Below, one piece after another: positions 54,200 through 61,428 of a stretch of 64,000 nucleotides of DNA (its first letter is position 1; the number at the start of each line of letters is the position of its first letter). Position numbers and translations under genes: made by a program. Origin of the DNA: Streptomyces sp. NBC_01237 (GTDB lineage Bacteria > Actinomycetota > Actinomycetes > Streptomycetales > Streptomycetaceae); the NCBI RefSeq assembly GCF_035917275.1, contig NZ_CP108509.1:558001-622000 (forward strand), written 5' to 3'. The notes beneath the pieces were generated by a model, which ran no database searches, had not been told where the DNA came from, and worked only from the letters and a program-made list of their open reading frames with translations.

Positions 54200-54982
54200 C
54201 TGCCCATCTCTGACACCCTCTTCTGTGTCCTCGCCCAACCCGTCTGCCAGCTGGGCGTGTTCCTTCCCGCCGGCCTCCACACCGCTACGGCCGAACGCCG
54301 AAGCCTCGACGCCCTCGCACGGGCCGGCGCCGACCTGTTCGAGGTCGGCCTCGCACATAGCGATGCGTTCCTCGACGGCCCCGTCATCCAGTCCGCATAC
54401 CACACCGCCCTGCGGCGCGGACATGTGCTCGACCGCGCTCTCCGTGCGGTCGAGCACGCCGCCGTCCTCCGCCCGACCATCCTGATGACGTACTGGAACC
54501 CCGTCGCCCGCCACGACCCCGAGCGCCTGGCCCACCGGTTCGCTGATGCCGGCGCCGCCGGCATCATGGTCGTCGACCTTCCCGATCACGCGGCCGGAAC
54601 ATGGCAGCGCACCGCCGCCAAAGCAGGGCTCACAGTCCCTCATCTCGCCCCGCGCACAGCGACCGATCAAGAACTCGGAGCGATACAGCAGACCGCGTCC
54701 GGCTGGCTGTACGCCCCCGCCGCCACCGCTCCCACCGGATACCGCGGCCCCCTCGACCTTGCCGCACTGGCCGCCGCCATCCAGCGCGTACGCGCCACCG
54801 GCCCGCTACCCATCGTCGCCGGGATCGGGATCTCGACCCCGGCCCTCGCTGCCGCCGTGGCGCCTCTCGTGGATGCCGTCGTCATCGGCACGCCCGTCGT
54901 GCGAGCTCTCCAGCAGAGCCCCGACTCGGCGACGGTCACCGTCGCCGCCTTCGCCGACGCGCTCCGCATGCCGCGGCACTGA
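54200..54982 (+). CDS. tryptophan synthase alpha-like protein
   Basis: A 260-residue TIM-barrel of the TrpA family. FEVGLAHSDAFLDGP matches the catalytic E49/D60 block (E-V-G...D-G-P), PTILMTYWNPVARHD the TYWNP motif, and VAGIGISTPALAAAV the phosphate-binding loop. The first methionine-type start is GTG 54257, which would remove the first barrel strand, so translation probably starts at CTG 54200 behind AAGGA (54189-54193). No trpB or other trp gene is near, so its use inside a mobile element is puzzling: IGL/BX1-like indole release, or a different TIM-barrel reaction, are possibilities. Confidence 0.72.
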   Translation: MPISDTLFCVLAQPVCQLGVFLPAGLHTATAERRSLDALARAGADLFEVGLAHSDAFLDGPVIQSAYHTALRRGHVLDRALRAVEHAAVLRPTILMTYWNPVARHDPERLAHRFADAGAAGIMVVDLPDHAAGTWQRTAAKAGLTVPHLAPRTATDQELGAIQQTASGWLYAPAATAPTGYRGPLDLAALAAAIQRVRATGPLPIVAGIGISTPALAAAVAPLVDAVVIGTPVVRALQQSPDSATVTVAAFADALRMPRH

Positions 54983-55022
54983 CCGGCCTCGCCCCGCGTA
55001 CCCCATCGACAGGAACTTCCCT

Positions 55023-55937
55023 ATTTCCCCCATCCCGGCGTTCCGCGCCATCTCCCTCGGTGCCGGAGTCCAGTCCAGCACCATGCTCGCCCTGTCCGCC
55101 GAAGGCATCCTCCCGAGAGTCGATTACGCAATATTCGCCGACACCGGATGGGAGCCGCGCGCCGTATATACCCACCTCGACCGCCTCGAAAAGGAGATCG
55201 CTACACCGGCTGGAATACCCGTCCTTCGGGTAACTTCCGGAAACATCAGGAACGACGCACTCGACCCCAGTCACCGCTTCGCCTCCATGCCCCTGTACAT
55301 CCTGAACAAGGATGGAAAGCAAGGCATGACCCGGCGACAGTGCACCGGCGAATATAAGATAAAACCAATAAAGAAGAAGGTCCGTGACCTTCTCGGCTAC
55401 CCCTATCCTCAGCGAGTCCCGAAGGGCGTATTCGTTGAGCAGTGGGTCGGCATTTCCACGGACGAGTTCCACCGCGCCAAGGACGCAGACGTCCGCTACA
55501 TGCGCAACGTCCACCCCCTCATCGATATGGGCTGGTCGCGTAGCGACTGCACCCGTTATCTGACGTCCATCGGGCTCGCGGACACACCGAAATCGAGTTG
55601 CCTCGGCTGCCCCTTTCACGGGAACGCTCAGTGGCGCCAGATCCGCGATAACAGCCCGGCCGAGTGGCAGGACGTGGTGGAGTTCGACGCCGCTATACGG
55701 CAGGGCAACGCGCGAGCCAACGCCACCGGAAGCAAGCTGCTCGGCCAGGCATTTCTTCACCGCTCGCGGGTGCCCCTGAGCGAGGCGCCGATCGACCACG
55801 TCACTGCTGCGGAGAAGGCCGCCCTCCAGGACGGCGCGGACGAGTGGGAGAACGGTGTGCCGGACGGCTGCTCGCCCTGGGCCTGCCGCGGCGACACCGC
55901 AGCCCCGGAGCGGAGCGATTTCGGACTGGCCACGTGA
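55023..55937 (+). CDS. PAPS-reductase-like PP-loop ATPase
   Basis: A 304-residue protein of the phage/ICE PAPS reductase/adenine nucleotide alpha-hydrolase group. The PP-loop is SLGAGVQSSTMLAL, IFADTGWEPRAVYTHLDRLE the second motif, and the cysteines in RRQCTGEYKIKPI and SSCLGCPFHGN are typical. ATG 55083 would cut the PP-loop, so the start must lie upstream; no ATG, GTG or TTG is in frame nearby. ATT 55023, 9 bases after AGGAA, is the best candidate. It overlaps the methyltransferase gene by 4 bases, suggesting joint DNA modification or cofactor supply. Confidence 0.75.
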   Translation: MSPIPAFRAISLGAGVQSSTMLALSAEGILPRVDYAIFADTGWEPRAVYTHLDRLEKEIATPAGIPVLRVTSGNIRNDALDPSHRFASMPLYILNKDGKQGMTRRQCTGEYKIKPIKKKVRDLLGYPYPQRVPKGVFVEQWVGISTDEFHRAKDADVRYMRNVHPLIDMGWSRSDCTRYLTSIGLADTPKSSCLGCPFHGNAQWRQIRDNSPAEWQDVVEFDAAIRQGNARANATGSKLLGQAFLHRSRVPLSEAPIDHVTAAEKAALQDGADEWENGVPDGCSPWACRGDTAAPERSDFGLAT

Positions 55938-57205
55938 TACTCGATCTCTTCGCCGGGCCGGGCGGGTGGAGCCGGGCGCTGACCGTGCTCGGCGTCCGCG
56001 ATGTCGGCCTGGAATGGGACGAGTGGGCGTGCAAAACTCGTGTGGCGGCTGGTCAGTTGACGCTGCGGACCGACGTCGCGATGTATCCGACGTGGCCGTG
56101 GATCGGGCGGACCGTGGGCGTGATCGCCTCTCCGCCCTGTCAGGCGTGGAGCATGGCCGGCAAACGCCTCGGCCTGGTGGACCAGCCCCTGGTCCACCAG
56201 GCCGTCGAGGACCTGGCCGCCGGCCGCGACACCCGCGAGCGGCTCCTTGCCGCCTGCCGTGATCAGCGTTCGCTGCTGGCGGCCGAGCCCATGCGCTACC
56301 TCCACGCCCTGAACACGGCCGGACAGCCGGAGTGGATCGTCATGGAGGAGGTCCCTGATGTTCTGCCTCTGTGGAAGCAGTACGCCGTCATCCTGCGGCG
56401 TTGGGGGTTTTCCGTCTGGTGCGGCATTCTCAACGCCGCGGACTACGGGGTGCCGCAGACCAGGAAGCGGTCCATCCTTCTCGCTTCCCGGATCCGCACC
56501 GCACAGCCACCGGCACCGACACACGCCCACGTGCACGAGCCGGAGAGCCTGTTCGGGCCGGGCCGCGTCCGGTGGGTGAGCATGGCCGAGGCGCTGGGCT
56601 GGGGAGCAACCGACCGGCCCGTGCCCACCGTCTGCGCCGGCGGCGGGCCTGGAGGCGGACCTGAACCGTTTCCCTCCGGTTCCCGTAAGACACTGTCCGA
56701 CGCCCGCGACCGCGGCGCCTGGGAACCTCGGCACCAGGACACCGTCCGGCAGTCCCCCTGGGATAGTGCAGGTCAGGCGCCCCGGCACGGCATCCGCGAG
56801 GACCCCGCCTCAACTACTCCGGCTGCGAGATTCACCGCCGAGGCGCACCGCTGGTCCTGGTCCCTGCGCAACAACAGCCAGGCCAACTCCACCGTCAGAT
56901 CCATCGACGAACCGGCTGGCACCCTGTTTTTCGGCCACCGAGCGAACGAGTGCACCTGGGTCGCCCAGCCTCTCAACTCACCGATGCGGGACGCGGAATC
57001 GTCGACCTCTCCGGAGCCGATCAGGATCACCGCCCGCGAAGCCGGCCTGCTGCAGACCTTCCCTGCGGACTACCCCTGGGCGGGCAACAAGGGACAGCAG
57101 TTCTCCCAGATCGGCAACGCAGTCCCCCCACGCCTCGCCGCCCACCTGCTCGCCCCACACCTGAACATCCCCCTCAACCCCGACGACTTCACCCTGGCCG
57201 CCTGA
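55934..57205 (+). CDS. C5-cytosine DNA methyltransferase
   Basis: A 423-residue Dcm-type methyltransferase from GTG 55934. Motif I LDLFAGPGGWSRAL, motif IV VIASPPCQAWSMAG with the catalytic Cys (P-P-C-Q, 67-70), motif VI VMEEVPDVLP (E-E-V in place of E-N-V), motif VIII PQTRKRSILLA, and motif X FSQIGNAVPPRLA are all present. The target recognition region (about 200-350) is Pro/Gly-rich. No cognate restriction enzyme is adjacent, so this is likely an orphan protecting the element or a maintenance/anti-restriction enzyme. Confidence 0.93.
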   Translation: MILDLFAGPGGWSRALTVLGVRDVGLEWDEWACKTRVAAGQLTLRTDVAMYPTWPWIGRTVGVIASPPCQAWSMAGKRLGLVDQPLVHQAVEDLAAGRDTRERLLAACRDQRSLLAAEPMRYLHALNTAGQPEWIVMEEVPDVLPLWKQYAVILRRWGFSVWCGILNAADYGVPQTRKRSILLASRIRTAQPPAPTHAHVHEPESLFGPGRVRWVSMAEALGWGATDRPVPTVCAGGGPGGGPEPFPSGSRKTLSDARDRGAWEPRHQDTVRQSPWDSAGQAPRHGIREDPASTTPAARFTAEAHRWSWSLRNNSQANSTVRSIDEPAGTLFFGHRANECTWVAQPLNSPMRDAESSTSPEPIRITAREAGLLQTFPADYPWAGNKGQQFSQIGNAVPPRLAAHLLAPHLNIPLNPDDFTLAA

Positions 57206-58320
57206 TGCCCCACACCCCCGAACCAGACGAGGACGACCCCGACGCGATCCCCCCGCCGCACCCGGTGGTCCACGTCGAACAGGCCCTCCTCGGTGCCCTT
57301 CTGCTCGAACCACAGCGCCTTCGCGACGTGACCGGAATCGGTGCCGACGCGTTCTCCACCCCCGCCCACGCCGCCCTGTTCACCGCGATCAGCTCCCTAC
57401 CGGCGCCCGACCCGGCCGAGCACGCGCAGGACACGAAGTGGCTCGGCGCCGTGCTCGCCGCCGCCCGCGAGCAGACACGCGGGCTGTCAGCCCTCTACCT
57501 GCAGCAACTCATCCAGGTCTGCCGATGGCCTCAGCACACACCGGCGTACGCCCGGATCATCGAAGCGGAGAATGGCCGGCGTCGTTTGGCCGCCGCCGCC
57601 CAGCAACTCACACGCACCGCGGGCGACACCACACTCCCCCAGCGCGTGGCCGCGACGCTCGCCGAGGCCGATGCCCTCACCACCGTGGTGGACGACATCG
57701 CCGCCAGATTCCCTCCGCACGCCGGATCCCTGCCCCGCACCTCCGCTCCCGCCCCGGCCACAGATCTCGACGAGGACGCGGTCGACGAGGAGCAGCTGCT
57801 GCTCGCGACCGCCACCGCGCACCCCGGCGACATCGAGCAGATGCGATGGCTGACAGCCGGCGACTTCACTCAGCCTCTGCACGCCGGCCTGTGGCAGTGC
57901 TTGACCGCCCTGTCGCAGCGTCGCGCGCCGATCGACCCCGTGACCGTTCTGTGGGAAGCACGACAACGTGGCCTTCTCGGCCCAGAGGTCCGGCCGCAGG
58001 AGCTGCTGACCGTCCTCGCCGATCCGTTCGGCGCCGCGGAGCACTGGGGCGAGCGCGTCCTGCAGCGCCACCTCCTCGCGACAGCCCGGCACATCGGCAG
58101 GCGCGTCGAGGCGTTTGCCGACGACCCGGCCACCACGTCGTACCAGCTCGTCCTCGGCAGCCGCCGCGCCCTCGCGGACCTGTCCGCCGTACGGACCCGA
58201 TGGCGCCACGCCACGGCTCCCGTGCCGAACAAGGACACGCCCGTACGTGCACGAGCGGCATCACCACCACGAGCCGGCCCGCCCCAGGCCGCAGCACCCA
58301 CCACACGGATCTCTCGTTGA
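57205..58320 (+). CDS. protein with two DnaB N-terminal-like domains, no helicase domain
   Basis: A 371-residue protein. Residues about 20-125 (VEQALLGALLLEPQRLRDV and ADAFSTPAHAALFTAISSLP) and about 195-300 (DEEQLLLATATAHPGDIEQM and GDFTQPLHAGLWQCLTALS) both match the DnaB N-terminal domain that binds primase and other replisome proteins. There is no RecA-like helicase part. Starts in a TGATG overlap with the methyltransferase gene. A helicase-loader decoy or an initiator adaptor is inferred. Confidence 0.78.
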   Translation: MPHTPEPDEDDPDAIPPPHPVVHVEQALLGALLLEPQRLRDVTGIGADAFSTPAHAALFTAISSLPAPDPAEHAQDTKWLGAVLAAAREQTRGLSALYLQQLIQVCRWPQHTPAYARIIEAENGRRRLAAAAQQLTRTAGDTTLPQRVAATLAEADALTTVVDDIAARFPPHAGSLPRTSAPAPATDLDEDAVDEEQLLLATATAHPGDIEQMRWLTAGDFTQPLHAGLWQCLTALSQRRAPIDPVTVLWEARQRGLLGPEVRPQELLTVLADPFGAAEHWGERVLQRHLLATARHIGRRVEAFADDPATTSYQLVLGSRRALADLSAVRTRWRHATAPVPNKDTPVRARAASPPRAGPPQAAAPTTRISR

Positions 58321-58380
58321 TCCCCAACCCCATCGGCGGCCGGACCAACAGCGCCCCGGCCGCCGAAGGAAGCGATCCTC

Positions 58381-59754
58381 GTGACCACTCCCTTCACCGA
58401 CGCCCACGCCCGTCTCGACGCCCACCCCGGTCACCGCAGTGCTGTAGTTGCCACCATCACCGGCTCCCAGGCCCACATCGCCCACGTCGGGCTGGATGCC
58501 GCCGGCTGGACAGCTCTGGACAGGAACACGCTGGTCCTGGCACGCATCGACCGTGAGGAGCCGTACTGGGCCGCGGATGCGGCCCGCGAACTCCTCGCCG
58601 CCGGGATCACCGTCGAGATCGCGCCCCTGGTCCAGGCAGCAATGCGCAGGGACTGGACCTGGTCCGAGTTTCCAGTTCCCTGGTCCACCTGGGCCCAGAC
58701 CCGGAAGGTTTCCGAGCAGGCCCAGACGATCTACGACGACATCCGCCACGGACACCTCCGCATCCACGCCCACGCCCAACACGGACACACCACGGTCGCC
58801 GTCGGCACCTACCTCGCATGCTTCGGCGGCGTCAAGAGCGTCCTTCTCCACGGCGAGAACCACCTGCGGAAGATCACCGGCACCTTCGACTCGCCCGCAC
58901 AGGCCCTGACGGAATTCGAGAGGTGCCACGGCGCCGCCATGCTCATCGGGCCCCCAGAGCCCACTGAAACCGAGCGCGCCACGGCCGAAGCACGAACGTC
59001 CCTCAGTAGAAAAACCGGTGAGTCCGGGCACGCCATGCGGAACCCGGAGACCGTGCCGGCCTACGCCGCCGACGCCGGTGACCACAACGCCTTGCTCGAC
59101 CAATTCCTCGACACGCACGGCCAATGGCAGAAGTGGCGTACCTGGTCCGACGACACCACCCACGCCATCCACGAAGACCAGACCCTGCGCATCGAACTAG
59201 CCCACGAACACCCCGCCCACCAGACCGCCTGGACCGTGGCCGCATACGAAACACCCGTCTCCGACCGGACGTGGGCTCTCACAGCAACCGGCACAACTCC
59301 AGCCCCGGTGCTGGAGGGCCTGCTGACACACCTAGCGATCATCGCCAACGCGGGCGCGGCCGAAGAGGGCCCCGTGGACGAGCAGGCTGCCACGACCGCC
59401 ACTGAACCCCTCACCGAGGCTGGGTGGAAGCACACCGTGGAAGACGGACGCTGGATGCGCTGGACCTCACCCGCCGGCGACGCAGGTGTTCAGTTCCAAG
59501 CCGTCACCCAGCAGCCGGGACTGCATACCTGGACGGTCTGGGCCGGCCCGAGCCTCAACCGAGCAACCTGGATCCTCACAGCGTCCCCGAGCACGCCCGG
59601 CTCGCTGCTCGCCGACCTCTCCGAGACCCTTGCCCATGTAACCGGCATTCGCCAGGCCCCAGCTACAGGTCCCAGGCGCAAGACGGGCCTCGGCGAGTCG
59701 CCTCTGTCCATCCCGGGACTTAACTCCGTTCCCGCTGCGCGCCCTACCCGTTGA
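58381..59754 (+). CDS. DUF317-domain protein
   Basis: A 457-residue protein. The C-terminal half contains the DUF317 pattern (W-x-x-W-x-S-P-A-G-D-A-G, FQAVTQQPGLHTWTVWAGPS and WILTASPSTPGSLLADLSET), which is restricted to Streptomyces plasmids, phages and integrative elements. The N-terminal half (VVATITGSQAHIAHVGLDAA) is another conserved region of the same families. The function is unknown. It ends the plus-strand block just before a strong hairpin. Confidence 0.82.
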   Translation: MTTPFTDAHARLDAHPGHRSAVVATITGSQAHIAHVGLDAAGWTALDRNTLVLARIDREEPYWAADAARELLAAGITVEIAPLVQAAMRRDWTWSEFPVPWSTWAQTRKVSEQAQTIYDDIRHGHLRIHAHAQHGHTTVAVGTYLACFGGVKSVLLHGENHLRKITGTFDSPAQALTEFERCHGAAMLIGPPEPTETERATAEARTSLSRKTGESGHAMRNPETVPAYAADAGDHNALLDQFLDTHGQWQKWRTWSDDTTHAIHEDQTLRIELAHEHPAHQTAWTVAAYETPVSDRTWALTATGTTPAPVLEGLLTHLAIIANAGAAEEGPVDEQAATTATEPLTEAGWKHTVEDGRWMRWTSPAGDAGVQFQAVTQQPGLHTWTVWAGPSLNRATWILTASPSTPGSLLADLSETLAHVTGIRQAPATGPRRKTGLGESPLSIPGLNSVPAARPTR

Positions 59755-59783
59755 GTGCCGGGCCGGCAGAGCGGCGCAACATA

Positions 59784-59822
59784 GCGCGGGAGCGCCGGTT
59801 AGCCAAACCGGCGCTCCCGCGC
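59784..59822. terminator. 17-bp perfect hairpin between convergent genes
   Basis: Perfect 17-bp stem with AGCCA loop, core CGCCGGTT / AACCGGCG, no T tract. It sits between the DUF317 stop and the minus-strand DUF5655 stop, an ideal bidirectional terminator. Its core matches the hairpin at 19074-19108. Confidence 0.75.
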
Positions 59823-59927
59823 ATCATTGGTAGTCCACCGCCACGACCTGCCCGTACGTCGAAAGGCACCACCCGGACCGAGAACCGGCCGAGCGCGACA
59901 CGCGCCTCGCCAGATACCCGCAACCGT

Positions 59928-60803
59928 TCACGCCGCTGCGTAGCTCGCACGGAACAGACTCTCAGCACGCTCCACGTCCCGCGTGGTGCGCAGCTGTACC
60001 TCCAGGTCGCCCGTGCCATGGTGGCCGAGCCCCGTCACGTCGCGGCTGAAGCCGGGCACGAGGTCGACCGCCTTGGGGTCGGCCTTGAGGTAGACGAGGA
60101 GCTTGCTCCGCTGCGGCGGGCAGACGCACGCGAAGTTCCGCAGCCGCTGATACGCCCGGTACTGCTTGCGCTGGATGCGGTTCACACCGTTGCCCAGGCC
60201 CAGCAGCATCTCGTCAACCGTTCGCACCAGATCGTCCATGGGTGCACTGCGGCCTTCGTCGGGCGACTGCCGGCGCGCCCGGCGGGCCGCCGGTGTCCGG
60301 CCGCTGACGGATGCCACGGTCTCAAGGCCGAGCAACGCGCTGCCGAAGAGGCGGTACCGCACCAGGTCGATGCTGCGTCTGTGCTCACCGACCGCGTGCA
60401 CGTCATAGCGCGTGAAGTCGCCGGCGATGCACACCAGCCTCGGTCCGCTCCAGAGGACCTGGGCCGCTGCCGTCGGCCCAAGCCGGTGACGGACCAGGTG
60501 CTCGAACTCGCGGCGGTGGTCCATCAGCCACGACAGGTAGAACAACCCCTGGTTGATCACACCAGCGTCCGTGCCGCGCTTGTACTCGACGATGACCGGG
60601 CTGCCGTTCTCATCCAGCCCGAGCGAGTCGATCCGGCCGCCATGGACCGGCCCGGTGCTGTACTCGCTTGTCAGGAACCGGACACCCAGCAGGGCCTCCA
60701 TGTTTGCCTCGACAAGGCTCTGCACGTCTGCCTCGACGTCAGCAAGACGCGGCGTGACCTCGGTCACGCCGCCTTTTGTGTTGAACAGCTTCAGGCCCGA
60801 CAC
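59928..60803 (-). CDS. DUF5655-like protein with PD-(D/E)XK nuclease-type core, copy 2
   Basis: A 291-residue paralogue of the 19525-20301 gene. Shared blocks: LTSEYSTGPVHGGRIDSLGL, ENGSPVIVEYKRGTD, GVINQGLFYLSWLMDHR and PRLVCIAGDFTRYD. It has a 33-residue middle insertion (YRLFGSALLGLETVASVSG with ARRARRQSPDEG) and ends with FSRDVTGLGHHGTGDLEVQL like copy 1. GTG 60803 follows GGAGGGG. The DNA around both starts and beyond both stops is also similar, so the modules are duplicates. Confidence 0.75.
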   Translation of the reverse strand: MSGLKLFNTKGGVTEVTPRLADVEADVQSLVEANMEALLGVRFLTSEYSTGPVHGGRIDSLGLDENGSPVIVEYKRGTDAGVINQGLFYLSWLMDHRREFEHLVRHRLGPTAAAQVLWSGPRLVCIAGDFTRYDVHAVGEHRRSIDLVRYRLFGSALLGLETVASVSGRTPAARRARRQSPDEGRSAPMDDLVRTVDEMLLGLGNGVNRIQRKQYRAYQRLRNFACVCPPQRSKLLVYLKADPKAVDLVPGFSRDVTGLGHHGTGDLEVQLRTTRDVERAESLFRASYAAA

Positions 60804-60843
60804 CTTCCCCTCCTCGGCTCATGGATCATGAACGCCGAGTGGG

Positions 60844-60861
60844 CACGGAATTGTTTCCGTG
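60844..60861. promoter_or_regulatory. inverted repeat upstream of DUF5655 copy 2
   Basis: Perfect 7-bp arms CACGGAA / TTCCGTG around TTGT, 41-58 bases upstream of the GTG start. Position fits an operator; there is no clear equivalent upstream of copy 1. Confidence 0.4.
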
Positions 60862-61428
60862 AACGGCTTCCCGAAGGTGAAGAAGGCGTGCGCACGGACC
60901 GCCTTGGGCACGCTTCTCGTCTGGCAGCCATAGATCACCGCTGTTGTCCGGTGTTCTCCCGGCACGGAACGCAACCAGGGGTCCAACCCCGAAGAGCTGG
61001 ACCCCTTTCGGCCGCACGTCTACTACTGAGCCAAGGACGTGGTGCGAAGTCACGCCACAACCTGACCGGGGCCTCTGCCATGCCACCTGGCATAGCGTGC
61101 TCCTGGGCCTCCAGGCACACACTCCCACGCGCAAGCTATCGAGCCTCCCGCTCCTTGGCCGCCGTCCCAGCGAACGGGATCCGTGGCCAACGCGTGGCCA
61201 ACAGCAGTCAGGAACAGGCAGAAACACCCAGATGGAGGCCGATCCAGTCAGTAACCCAGAACCCCCACCATGGGCAGTAAAACGCCTGGTCAGGGGCTTT
61301 CCAGCGGCCATTCCAGCCAGGGGTGGCGGCCCCCACAGGACTGATAGACGAAGACCGAGGCCAGCTGCCCCCGTTACAGCTCGCCTCCTTCCTTGCACCA
61401 GCACCGAGCCTTTGGCCAGGCACACGTG
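60862..61428. other. right-edge non-coding region of the island
   Basis: No supported gene on either strand. Contains a hairpin GGGTCCA / TGGACCC (about 60972-60999) and, at 61277-61294, the inverted counterpart of the left-edge sequence at 17208-17225. It may be the remnant tail of another integrase. Confidence 0.5.

Larger units (their letters stand above)
17241..61294. mobile_element. putative integrative island (boundaries approximate)
   Basis: Evidence: integrase plus excisionase-like gene at the left edge; mosaic content (IS, pseudogene fragments, many hypothetical genes); a phage/ICE-like plus-strand block on the right; direct DUF5655 modules near both ends; and resemblance between short sequences at 17208-17225 and 61277-61294. 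I could not identify a tRNA target or an exact att duplication, so the ends are guesses, and the region may be two or more elements that accreted. No TraB/FtsK-type transfer gene or virion gene was seen. Confidence 0.45.

Noticed and set aside
17352..61428. TraB/FtsK, portal, capsid or tail genes to class the island as ICE or prophage
   Set aside because: None was found among translated frames, so the element type is left open.
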